A DNA stretch of 64,000 bases from Pontibacter virosus (lineage in GTDB: Bacteria > Bacteroidota > Bacteroidia > Cytophagales > Hymenobacteraceae): positions 186,001-250,000 of the forward strand of contig NZ_QEKI01000003.1 of NCBI RefSeq assembly GCF_003096355.1, read 5' to 3'. The position numbers were made by a program, and so were the translations under genes. Positions 44,726-52,276 of this stretch are shown here, one piece after another (position 1 is the first letter of the stretch; each line of letters begins with the position of its first letter). A model generated the notes under the pieces. The model did not search any database. It saw only the letters and a list, made by a program, of their open reading frames with translations, and was not told the DNA's origin.

Positions 44726-45697
44726 ATGGAGTACAGAAGATTTGGCCGCACAGGCTGGCAGGTGAGCGAAGTAGGCTACGGGATGTGGGGGATGGCCGGC
44801 TGGACCGGTTCGGATGACCAACAGTCAAACCGCTCGTTGAATATGGCCGTGGAAGGCGGCTGCAACTTTTTTGATACCGCCTGGGGCTACGGCAAGGGCA
44901 AAAGCGAGCAGATACTCGGCCGTCTGCTCCGGCGCAACCCGGATAAGCGCCTGTATGTGGCCACCAAGATCCCACCCAAAAACATGAAGTGGCCTTCTAA
45001 AGCATCCTACAAGCTCGAAGACTGTTTTCCTGCCGATCACATCATCTCCTATACCGAGAAGAGCCTGCAGAACCTGGGAGTGGAGACCATCGACCTGCAG
45101 CAGTTTCATGTCTGGGAAGACAGTTGGGCAGAACAGGAAGAATGGCAACGGGCCGTGGAGAAGCTCAAAGCAGTTGGTAAAATTCAGCACATGGGCGTGA
45201 GCGTGAACCGATGGGAACCTGACAATGTGCTTCAGACCCTGCGCACCGGCCACATCAGCAGCGTGCAGGTCATTTACAATATTTTCGACCAGGCGCCGGA
45301 AGACAGGCTTTTCCCGCTTTGCAGCGAACTGGATATCGCCACCATTGCCCGCGTTCCTTTTGATGAAGGCACCCTGACCGGCACGTTCTCAACTGAAACT
45401 ACTTTCCCGAAAGACGACTGGCGAAGCACTTACTTTGTGCCCGAAAACCTGAAAGCCAGTGTGGACCATGCCGACCGGCTGAAACCGCTTGTACCAACCG
45501 GGATGACGATGGCGGAGATGGCGCTGCGCTTTATTCTGAGTAATCCGGATGTGAGCACCACCATACCCGGTATGCGCAAAGCCCACCACGTGCAGGCCAA
45601 TCTGCAGGCGAGCGATGGGAAAGGATTGCCAGATGAACTGCTGGCCCAACTCAAATCGCACCGCTGGGACCGCAAGCCGACGGAGTGGTCGCAGTAG
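44726..45697 (+). CDS. Aldo/keto reductase
   Basis: 323 residues, TIM-barrel NADPH-dependent reductase. The catalytic tetrad is visible: Asp and Tyr in FFDTAWGYGKGKSEQILG, Lys in YVATKIPP, His in LQQFHVWED. The opening MEYRRFGRTGWQVSEVGYGMWG and the C-terminal RFILSNPDVSTTIPGMRKAHHVQANL are typical of the AKR class with a conserved cofactor loop. Substrate unknown. The IR-bounded GIY-YIG segment begins 30 bp after its stop. Confidence 0.94.
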   Translation: MEYRRFGRTGWQVSEVGYGMWGMAGWTGSDDQQSNRSLNMAVEGGCNFFDTAWGYGKGKSEQILGRLLRRNPDKRLYVATKIPPKNMKWPSKASYKLEDCFPADHIISYTEKSLQNLGVETIDLQQFHVWEDSWAEQEEWQRAVEKLKAVGKIQHMGVSVNRWEPDNVLQTLRTGHISSVQVIYNIFDQAPEDRLFPLCSELDIATIARVPFDEGTLTGTFSTETTFPKDDWRSTYFVPENLKASVDHADRLKPLVPTGMTMAEMALRFILSNPDVSTTIPGMRKAHHVQANLQASDGKGLPDELLAQLKSHRWDRKPTEWSQ

Positions 45698-45827
45698 GGG
45701 TGAGGCACAAATTCGGCTTGTTCTTTTTGTCATCCTGTAAGGATCTTGGTAGATCGTAGCTAAGGCCTAGCCTCTAAGGATAGGGTCTTCTTTTTTGGAA
45801 CAAGTTTCCCCGAAGCCAGTTCGGGAT

Positions 45828-45898
45828 GTTCCACTTAACAGAATGGCAGTAGTTCTTGACCATGATTTAATAAAGTGGAACTGTCCCCTTGAGGGGAC
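45828..45898. repeat. Inverted repeat and hairpin of a second repeat type
   Basis: GTTCCACTT at 45828-45836 is the reverse complement of AAGTGGAAC at 45873-45881; directly after comes GTCCCC-TTGA-GGGGAC (45883-45898). The sequence differs from the TGTCAT family and may be an older repeat into which the others were inserted. Confidence 0.5.
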
Positions 45899-45972
45899 CA
45901 TAGGGGTGTTGATGGCCGGGGGGATGCAATGCAGGGACTATATTTGATACAATCTGGTCTACTGAAATCCCC

Positions 45973-46049
45973 TGTCATTCTGTTAAGAAACTTGGTTAAA
46001 GGGAGGTTAAGCCTATACTATGAGCTACCAAGATCCTTACAGGATGACA
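45973..46049. repeat. REPIN-like palindromic element, copy A
   Basis: 77 bp. The left arm TGTCATTCTGTTAAG... and right arm ...CTTACAGGATGACA form an imperfect inverted repeat around the conserved core GGTTAAGCCTATACTA. The right arm equals the end of the surrounding segment. The same organisation recurs at 46565, 46716 and 49666. Confidence 0.75.
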
Positions 46050-46149
46050 AAAAAAGTAGATACTTGCATAATGACAAAACAAGATCCTTACAGGATGACA
46101 ATTATAGTGATGACAATTAAAATAGAATGCATCGGCCCTGTAGTAAACA

Positions 46150-46446
46150 ATGAAAAGCCATAACTACTTTGTCTACATCACCACTAACCCAAGCAAGACG
46201 GTGCTTTATGTGGGGGTGACAAATGACTTGTTGTATAGGCTTGAGCAACACAAGCAAAACAGAGGCAAGCCTGAAACCTTTTCAGGTCGCTACTTCTGTT
46301 ACCAGCTTGTCTACTATGAGCGTTATACCTATGTGCAGCATGCTATTGATAGAGAAAAGGAACTAAAGAGCTGGAGTCGTGAAAAGAAAATGGAGTTGAT
46401 AAAAAGTGAAAATCCATACCTGCGGTTTCTGAAGGCAGATCCTTGA
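46150..46446 (+). CDS. GIY-YIG nuclease-domain protein
   Basis: 98 residues, a single GIY-YIG domain. YFVYI (residues 6-10) is the GIY strand, LYVGVT (19-24) the YIG strand, Arg30 the conserved catalytic Arg in DLLYRLEQH, and Glu71 the metal-binding Glu in REKELKSWSREKK. All known catalytic positions are kept, so it should cut DNA. It has no extra DNA-binding domain. The gene sits inside a segment bounded by 24-bp inverted repeats and next to many copies of the same ends. Small GIY-YIG proteins of the UPF0213 type are common and mostly unassigned. Confidence 0.9.
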   Translation: MKSHNYFVYITTNPSKTVLYVGVTNDLLYRLEQHKQNRGKPETFSGRYFCYQLVYYERYTYVQHAIDREKELKSWSREKKMELIKSENPYLRFLKADP

Positions 46447-46564
46447 TTTACAGCTTCTCAGGCTAGTTACCAAGATCCTTACAGGATGACAAATAAGAAG
46501 GTATAGAACAGCCTTAGCATCATATTAGCGTCGTTGTATTCTAATAATATTTGCCTTTAACACG

Positions 46565-46642
46565 CTGTCATTCTGTTAAGAAACTTGGTTAGAGGGGTGA
46601 TAAGCCTATGCTAACCGCTACCAGGATCCTTACAGGATGACA
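46565..46642. repeat. REPIN-like palindromic element, copy B
   Basis: Left arm TGTCATTCTGTTAAGAAAC, core AAGCCTATGCTA, right arm ending CAGGATGACA. Spans the joint of the first and second 151-bp units. Confidence 0.75.
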
Positions 46643-46715
46643 AATAAGAAGGTATAGAACAGCCTTAGCATCATATTAGCGTCGTTGTATTCTAATCATA
46701 TTTGCCTTTAACACG

Positions 46716-46793
46716 CTGTCATTCTGTTAAGAAACTTGGTTAGAGGGGTGATAAGCCTATGCTATCCGCTACCAGGATCCTTACAGGATGACA
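46716..46793. repeat. REPIN-like palindromic element, copy C
   Basis: Nearly identical to copy B, at the joint of the second unit and the partial third unit. Confidence 0.75.
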
Positions 46794-46925
46794 AAAGAGA
46801 ATGTATAAGGTAGGCCTGGCATCATAGGAAATAGATTGACGTAACTCTCTATTAAAAAATCAGTGTCTTCACATTCATCCTGCGCTGTTGCCCTGCCAAA
46901 GGTTTAGGTTCTACGCATTTTATGC

Positions 46926-46933
46926 TATATTTC
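46926..46933 (+). promoter_or_regulatory. Candidate -7 element for hexosaminidase gene
   Basis: TATATTTC, one mismatch from TAnnTTTG, 35 bp before the ATG at 46968. No TTG at the expected spacing. Confidence 0.28.
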
Positions 46934-46967
46934 AGGATAGATTCACACGCCTGTTTATTTAGAGAAC

Positions 46968-49520
46968 ATGAGAAAGATCCTGACAATAGTAGTATATACC
47001 CTCTTCGTCCTGCTGTATACGAATGCCTTTGCACAGGAAAATAAGTCCCAATTCGACCCAAAAACGCTTCAACTGCAGTATGAAATAACAGACGGCAAGT
47101 ACGAGAACAAGCCGCAGACACTGGCTATGCTCACCCTCACCAACACTGGAAAAGTGCCTTTGCCGGCGAGCGGCTGGACCCTGTATTTCCATTCCTTTCC
47201 TGCCCTCAAGCCCAAAACTGATAATGCACCGGTTAAGGTGGAGCATGTGAACGGCGACCTGCGCTACATAGCGCCGACGGCTGCCTTTAAGGAGCTGGCG
47301 CCGGGGGCTTCGCAGCGTATAGAACTTGTTTCGGGCGGGCAGGTCGTGAACGATTCCAGAACACCGCACGGCTTCTATTTGGTCTGGGACCAGGATAAGT
47401 CGAAAGGATATGCCACTGCGCAGATCACTGTGAAAAAGCCGGACCAGCCCTGGGTAGACTGGGTGCAGGCGAAGGACATCTATGAGCAAAACAAAATTAT
47501 CACCAACATACCCGAAGAAAAGTTGACCAAGGTTTTCCCGACGCCGGCTGTCTACCACGAAACAGGAAAGCCTTTTACCATGACCGCCACAGTGCCCATT
47601 GTAACGGATGCTGCTTTCATGCGGGAGGCTGATCTGCTGGCAGACCACTTTGGCGATGTGTTCGGAAAGAAGCCGGTGATCAGTATGCTGGGCACAGGCA
47701 AAGCGATCCGTTTACAGCAGAAGAAAGGGCTGGGGCCAGAAGCCTACGAACTGCAGGTGAGTCCGCAGGAAGTGGTGATCGCTGCCTCTACGCCAGCAGG
47801 CGCCTTTTATGGTACCCAATCGCTGAAGACGCTGATCCCGGCTGAAGCTCTAACTAAAAAACAATCGGCTGTTTCACTGCCTGGCCTGCGCGTTTCGGAT
47901 GAACCGCGTTTCGGGCACCGGGCCTTTATGATGGATGTGGCCCGCAACTTTCAGACAAAGGAGCAGGTGCTGAAGGTGCTGGACCTGATGGCGCTCTACA
48001 AGCTGAACGTGCTGCACTTTCACCTGAACGATGACGAAGGCTGGCGCCTGGAGATTCCGGGTCTGCCGGAACTGACGGAAGTGGGTAGCAAACGCGGCCA
48101 TACCGTTGACGAAAAAAACCACATGCAGCCGTCGCTGGGCTCCGGTCCGGATGCGGACAAAACCAGCGGCAGCGGACACTATACCAAAGCCGACTACATC
48201 GAGATCCTGAAGTATGCCACGGAGCGCCACATCAAGGTCATTCCTGAAATAGAGACACCGGGACACGCCCGGGCCGCCATCAAATCGATGGACGCCCGCT
48301 ATGCCCGCCTGATGCAGGAGGGGAAACCGGAGGAAGCAAAACGCTACCTGCTCCGCGACCTGAACGACAAATCGGAATACCGGTCTGTGCAGAACTGGAA
48401 CGATAACGTGATCGACGTGGCGCTACCTTCTACCTATACCTTCCTCGAAAAGGTGGTAGACGAGATGCTGGCGATGTACAAGGAAGCCGGTGCCCCGATC
48501 CAGACCATCCACATGGGTGGCGACGAAGTACCGGCAGGGGTGTGGGAGAAATCTCCTGCCGTGCAGGCGCTGCTAGCGGCTAACCCGAAAGTAAAGAGCA
48601 AAGATGATCTCTGGGATTACTTCTTTGGTAAGGTGAATGACATGCTGGCCGCCCGTAAGCTATACTTGTCGGGCTGGGAAGAAATAGGCTTAACCAAGGT
48701 GAAGCAGAATGGCAAAAGCGTGTATGTGCCCAACCCGGATTTCAAAGGCAAGAACTTTCATGTGGATGTCTGGAACAACCTGTGGGGCGCGGAGGACCTG
48801 GCCTACCGCATGGCGAATGCCGGCTATAAAGTCGTGCTCACCAATGCTTCCAACCTATACCTGGACCTGACTTACCAGAAAGCCTACGAAGAGCCTGGCT
48901 TGTACTGGGCCGGCTACCTGGATCTGGACAAGCCCTTCTACTTCATCCCGTTTGACTACATGAAGAACCAGAAGGTAGACACCGACAACAAGCCGATCAA
49001 CCCTGCAGTCTTTAAAGGAAAAGAACAGCTGACTGCCTATGGCCGAACGAACATTGTGGGTCTGCAGGCGCCGCTTTGGTCGGAGATGATAAAAACCCCG
49101 GAGCGGCTGGAGTACATGCTGCTGCCGAAGCTATTGGGATTGGCCGAGAGAGCCTGGGCACCTGATCCCGCCTGGGCCACCGAGTCCGATGCTGCCAAAG
49201 GGGAAGCTGCTTACAACCAAGCCTGGTCTGCCTTTGTGAACGTGCTGGGCAAGCGGGAGCTCCCACGATTGAGCCATTATGCAGGCGGTTTCCAGTACCG
49301 TATCCCTACTGCCGGAGCGGTGGTAGAAAATGGAAAAGTATTGGCGAATGTGCAGCTGCCGGGCTTCACCATCCGCTATACCACCGACGGTTCGGAGCCA
49401 ACCGAAAAGAGCAAGGTATACACCGGCCCGATCAGCGAGAAAGGGGAGATCAAACTCAAGGTGTTTGCACCTTCAGGACGATCCGGCCGCGTGGTGACGG
49501 TTGGGAATAAAGCGAGTTGA
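46968..49520 (+). CDS. GH20 beta-N-acetylhexosaminidase
   Basis: 850 residues with a signal peptide (ILTIVVYTLFVLLYTNAFAQ). Domains: N-terminal carbohydrate-binding-like CHB_HEX (~25-165), GH20b (~180-300, PAGAFYGTQSLKTLI at the end), the GH20 barrel (~310-750) with FHLNDDEGWRLEIPGLPEL and the catalytic pair Asp519-Glu520 in HMGGDEVPAGVW, and a C-terminal chitobiase-like domain (IRYTTDGSEPTEKSKVYTGP). It releases terminal N-acetylhexosamine from chitobiose or glycans in the periplasm or outside the cell. Terminator at 49576-49610. Confidence 0.95.
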   Translation: MRKILTIVVYTLFVLLYTNAFAQENKSQFDPKTLQLQYEITDGKYENKPQTLAMLTLTNTGKVPLPASGWTLYFHSFPALKPKTDNAPVKVEHVNGDLRYIAPTAAFKELAPGASQRIELVSGGQVVNDSRTPHGFYLVWDQDKSKGYATAQITVKKPDQPWVDWVQAKDIYEQNKIITNIPEEKLTKVFPTPAVYHETGKPFTMTATVPIVTDAAFMREADLLADHFGDVFGKKPVISMLGTGKAIRLQQKKGLGPEAYELQVSPQEVVIAASTPAGAFYGTQSLKTLIPAEALTKKQSAVSLPGLRVSDEPRFGHRAFMMDVARNFQTKEQVLKVLDLMALYKLNVLHFHLNDDEGWRLEIPGLPELTEVGSKRGHTVDEKNHMQPSLGSGPDADKTSGSGHYTKADYIEILKYATERHIKVIPEIETPGHARAAIKSMDARYARLMQEGKPEEAKRYLLRDLNDKSEYRSVQNWNDNVIDVALPSTYTFLEKVVDEMLAMYKEAGAPIQTIHMGGDEVPAGVWEKSPAVQALLAANPKVKSKDDLWDYFFGKVNDMLAARKLYLSGWEEIGLTKVKQNGKSVYVPNPDFKGKNFHVDVWNNLWGAEDLAYRMANAGYKVVLTNASNLYLDLTYQKAYEEPGLYWAGYLDLDKPFYFIPFDYMKNQKVDTDNKPINPAVFKGKEQLTAYGRTNIVGLQAPLWSEMIKTPERLEYMLLPKLLGLAERAWAPDPAWATESDAAKGEAAYNQAWSAFVNVLGKRELPRLSHYAGGFQYRIPTAGAVVENGKVLANVQLPGFTIRYTTDGSEPTEKSKVYTGPISEKGEIKLKVFAPSGRSGRVVTVGNKAS

Positions 49521-49575
49521 GAGTTGGCTAGAAGTGTGGGCTTCCACTAACGAAACTACTCTCTGTATAAATCAG

Positions 49576-49610
49576 AGCCCGCTCAGTTTAGCTGAGCGGG
49601 CTTTAGTTTT
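49576..49610 (+). terminator. Intrinsic terminator
   Basis: AGCCCGCTCAG / CTGAGCGGGCT, a perfect 11-bp stem followed by TTAGTTTTT. Confidence 0.9.
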
Positions 49611-49665
49611 TCTTTCTCTTGATAAAGATTCTCGGAGTTGGTTACAGACAGATTAAAACCTCTCT

Positions 49666-49760
49666 TGTCATTCTGTAAAGAATCTTGTTTGAAATAGAGG
49701 GCCCCTTCCCCCGGAGGTTAAGCCTATACTATTCGCTACCAAGATCCTTTCAGGATGACA
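49666..49760. repeat. REPIN-like palindromic element, copy D
   Basis: Same ends (TGTCATTCTGTAAAG..., ...CTTTCAGGATGACA) and core (GGTTAAGCCTATACTA) as copies A-C, but 95 bp long because of an extra GC-rich stretch (GGGCCCCTTCCCCCGG) left of the core. Lies between the hexosaminidase terminator and the SRAP gene. Confidence 0.78.
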
Positions 49761-49786
49761 AAAAGGAGAGGGAAACGCCCCTGTGG

Positions 49787-50446
49787 CTACAGGGAGTTCA
49801 GTATTTCCGGTACGTTGTTTTGGGCAGCGTTTACCAGGGGAGACACCGGATAGGCTTTCATTGCCTTTGAATCGTAGGGCTTGAGCAGCGATAGCAGCTC
49901 TTCCTGCGATTCATGTGCATCCAGCCAGAGTTCTTCTGCTTCCGGTGAAAGGATGACCGGCATGCGGTCGTGGATCGGCTTCACCAGGTCATTTGCCTCG
50001 GTTGTAATGATGGTGTAGGTATGCAGAATTTCCCCTGTGCTTTTATCCAGCCATTCATCCCAGAGACCGGCAAAGCTGAACGTATCTTCGTCTTTCAAAA
50101 GGATGCGGTAGGGCACCTTGCCCTGTTCCGTTTTCTGCCATTCAAAAAAACCATCTGCCGGCACCAGGCAGCGCTTCGAGTCCAGCAGTTTGCGGAAGGA
50201 GGGTTTTTCACCGAGGGTTTCGGCCCGGGCATTGATCGCGCGCTTCACCGCTTTGGCATCTTTCGCCCAGAAAGGCTGCAGCCCCCAGGAAAAGAACTGG
50301 ATGACGTCCGGCTGCTCGTTCGTCACGACAGGCAGGTTCTGCGAAGGTGCTGCATTGTAATGGGAATCCTTCAGGCTTTTCGCCAACAGTTTCGCCGCTT
50401 TCGAGTTTCCCTTTGGTTTAGCTAGTACCGAGTATCTGCCGCACAT
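49787..50446 (-). CDS. SRAP-domain protein (YedK/HMCES-like)
   Basis: 219 residues starting MCGRYS. Cys2 becomes the N-terminal nucleophile after Met removal and links to abasic sites in single-stranded DNA. Other active-site residues are present: Asn in AINARAETLGEKPSFRK, Glu in LVPADGFFEWQ and His in HDRMPVIL. It shields abasic sites during replication. Not in an obvious operon; 118 bp separate it from the DUF1989 gene upstream. Confidence 0.95.
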   Translation of the reverse strand: MCGRYSVLAKPKGNSKAAKLLAKSLKDSHYNAAPSQNLPVVTNEQPDVIQFFSWGLQPFWAKDAKAVKRAINARAETLGEKPSFRKLLDSKRCLVPADGFFEWQKTEQGKVPYRILLKDEDTFSFAGLWDEWLDKSTGEILHTYTIITTEANDLVKPIHDRMPVILSPEAEELWLDAHESQEELLSLLKPYDSKAMKAYPVSPLVNAAQNNVPEILNSL

Positions 50447-50564
50447 GGTAAATAGGGTAGTTAGTATGACTTTAACTTTTACGATGGCTAAGTTAGAACA
50501 GGTGCAGCTATTTTGCTGCTTTTGTTACCTATCATGTCAGCAGTTTAAATGCTTACAGGTCGCA

Positions 50565-51155
50565 TTAGCTTTGCGCCCTGATGATCTCATACTGTATGGG
50601 TTTGAAACTGTAGTTATTGGACTGCTCAGCAGAACAGGCCGTGAGCCCGACGATCAAATCCATTTTGGCTTCCAGCAGCACATAGTCACCCGCCTTGCTT
50701 GTAGGTGGTGCCACCGTTAATTTACCGTCAGCTGCAAACTGCACATTCATAAAGATGTTAAAGGCCGTCGGCACATCATCGGGCTCCAGGCCAAACGCTG
50801 CCAGGTTGGTGTAGAGGTTCTCAAAACAACTCGGGTGGTACTCAGGGTTCTGGTACATGATCTGAAACGTTTCCGGACTGCAGGGAGCCAACAGGAAATC
50901 GTTGCGGCCGTTCGTGTCTTCTAGTATTTCCATCATCTTGCGGCTTCGGTTGCTCCACAAGTGGTGGCCTTTGGTGATCAGAATGGTTTCTTCAAAGTCC
51001 AGCGTTTTCCCCGCTGACAACTTCTCGCGCTTGTCTTCGGCGTTGAAGAGTACCATATCGCTTACCTGCTCTCCCTGTGGATCGATCACCTTCAGTTTGT
51101 CTCCTTTGTTCAGTTTAAAGGCGGCGCCAGTTTGCCTGGCAATTGTTTCTATCAT
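50565..51155 (-). CDS. DUF1989 / urea-carboxylase-associated family protein
   Basis: 196 residues of the DUF1989 type: LKVIDPQGEQVSDMVLFN, TKGHHLWSNRSRKMMEIL, the Cys-containing HPSCFENL, VPTAFNIFMNVQF and DYVLLEAKMDLIVGLTACSAE. Relatives accompany urea or guanidine carboxylase genes and lack an assigned activity. The gene is 29 bp downstream of a GntA-like gene on the same strand, so both may act on a guanidino- or urea-type compound. No urea carboxylase or allophanate hydrolase is in the window. Confidence 0.88.
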   Translation of the reverse strand: MIETIARQTGAAFKLNKGDKLKVIDPQGEQVSDMVLFNAEDKREKLSAGKTLDFEETILITKGHHLWSNRSRKMMEILEDTNGRNDFLLAPCSPETFQIMYQNPEYHPSCFENLYTNLAAFGLEPDDVPTAFNIFMNVQFAADGKLTVAPPTSKAGDYVLLEAKMDLIVGLTACSAEQSNNYSFKPIQYEIIRAQS

Positions 51156-51184
51156 GTTGTTCGTTCTTTGTTTTGATCGCGTTA

Positions 51185-51895
51185 TTATAGTTTACCTGCC
51201 AGGAAAGGGCACTTCCAACTGTCATCTACGTGGCGGCCACTGTACTGCGGCGCTTCCAAGCCCTCGCCGAAGTCGTTCAGCATCGGGTTTATAGTTCCGT
51301 CATAGGCGGCATCCCGCTCGCGTATTACTTTTTTCATGTTGTCATACACGCCTTTTTCGCGCAGCTGCTCAAACTGCCGGTGCAGGTTAAAGGCCATGGC
51401 GGTGTAGCCCAATGCCCTGGCTTTGCGGCTGGCATTGGGGTGTAGGCCCACCACAAAAAAAGCGGTGCCGTTATAGCTGAAGCTGAAGTTCGTATCATTT
51501 GGGTTGCTGCTCACCTCAGGGTCCCATGGAGCGGGACTGTCGTCGCTGTCGTGCAGGAGCTGCAGCTGTGCCCACAGGTTGTTCTCAAATGCCAGCTCGT
51601 CTGTAGGCTCCTCTTCTCTGAAAAAAGCCACCATGGTCATGTACTCGCTTTCGGATGCCAGGGTCTCGGCTATGTAGTGTTTCAGGTCGAGGCCCAACTG
51701 CCTGGTTGTTTCGGCTGTGGCCATCCGGTCATACACCCCGATGCGGAGCTGCTTTGAGTTGAGGGCAGCCTTGGCACCCACACAAGGATATTCTGTATCG
51801 CTTACTTTATCGGAAATGCTATTGTATAGGTCTTGGAGAGGTGCGCTGTCGGTGGTTTCCAGTTCTTCTGGTGTATAATATGTTTTGGTAAGCAT
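51185..51895 (-). CDS. YqcI/YcgG-family protein, GntA-like putative heme N-hydroxylase
   Basis: 236 residues from MLTKTYYTPEE; a TTG at 51904 in frame is less likely. YqcI/YcgG signatures include YPCVGAKAALNSKQLRIGVYD, FVVGLHPNASRKAR, AMAFNLHRQFEQLRE and the C-terminal CPFLAGKL. The family includes GntA, the heme-dependent enzyme that N-hydroxylates a guanidino group in guanitoxin biosynthesis. Co-directional with and 29 bp upstream of the DUF1989 gene. The substrate here is unknown; the rest of the guanitoxin pathway is not present. Confidence 0.8.
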   Translation of the reverse strand: MLTKTYYTPEELETTDSAPLQDLYNSISDKVSDTEYPCVGAKAALNSKQLRIGVYDRMATAETTRQLGLDLKHYIAETLASESEYMTMVAFFREEEPTDELAFENNLWAQLQLLHDSDDSPAPWDPEVSSNPNDTNFSFSYNGTAFFVVGLHPNASRKARALGYTAMAFNLHRQFEQLREKGVYDNMKKVIRERDAAYDGTINPMLNDFGEGLEAPQYSGRHVDDSWKCPFLAGKL

Positions 51896-52203
51896 GAAGT
51901 TCAAATAAAAGTGATAAAAAGAGGCTGTCCCTTTTCCAGGAGTAGCGCCTTCTAGTCAAAACAGCAGTAGCAGCGGGATGTTTGGGAAAAGCCTATTTCT
52001 GAGTCTACAAGGCTGTTGCCAGCCCATAAAATTGTCCTTTTCATCCAATCTGAGCTATAGCTGTTTTGGCATCATACTGACAGGTATGATAGGTGTGTAT
52101 ACTCGGATGGGCTTAAAAAGGTGCTATTTTAATGGCTGAATTTGGTGAAGGGAGGACGTTGAATGCCAGGGAAGTGTAGGACAATAGTCTAGCAGTATTA
52201 TTA
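51896..52203. other. Intergenic region without visible gene
   Basis: Upstream region of the GntA-like gene. I see no ORF or RNA gene I can support. Its right border is the long perfect stem at 52204. Confidence 0.4.
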
Positions 52204-52256
52204 CAGTAAAAAATGAAGAGCCTCTCCATTCCGGAGAGGCTCTTCATTTTTTACTG
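52204..52256. terminator. Bidirectional terminator with 24-bp perfect stem
   Basis: Bases 52204-52227 (CAGTAAAAAATGAAGAGC...) are the exact reverse complement of 52233-52256, with loop ATTCC. A- and T-runs lie within the stem. It ends the minus-strand restriction operon and its trailing secreted-protein gene. Confidence 0.88.
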
Positions 52257-52276
52257 CTTCTGTAACTTACCTAAGC

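Larger units (their letters stand above)
45728..46491. mobile_element. Putative mobile segment with 24-bp terminal inverted repeats and GIY-YIG gene
   Basis: Bases 45728-45751 (TGTCATCCTG...TTGGTA) are the exact reverse complement of 46468-46491 (TACCAAG...CAGGATGACA), 24 of 24. The 764-bp segment holds a GIY-YIG nuclease gene, one complete palindromic element (45973-46049) and one half element. I see no clear target-site duplication. That it moves as a unit is inference; that it has matched ends is read directly. Confidence 0.55.
46470..46795. repeat. 151-bp tandem repeat of palindromic elements
   Basis: Two full units start at 46470 and 46621, and a third partial unit starts at 46772, all 151 bp apart with only a few substitutions (for example CCAAG/CCAGG, AATAAT/AATCAT, CTAACC/CTATCC). 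Each unit holds the right end (CCAGGATCC...GATGACA), a ~75-bp spacer, and a left end with core (TGTCATTCTG...AAGCCTATGCTA). Left end plus the next unit's right end form complete 77-bp elements at 46565 and 46716. Confidence 0.85.

Noticed and set aside
45973..46049. Ordinary intrinsic terminator
   Set aside because: There is no T-run after the palindrome, the arms are imperfect, and the same sequence recurs four times with a conserved core.
46470..46795. CRISPR array
   Set aside because: The repeat unit is 151 bp and both halves of it are conserved; there are no short repeats with unique spacers and no cas genes.
45698..46967. Insertion sequence with DDE transposase
   Set aside because: The only coding sequence is the 98-residue GIY-YIG protein; no DDE or HUH motif is found in any frame.
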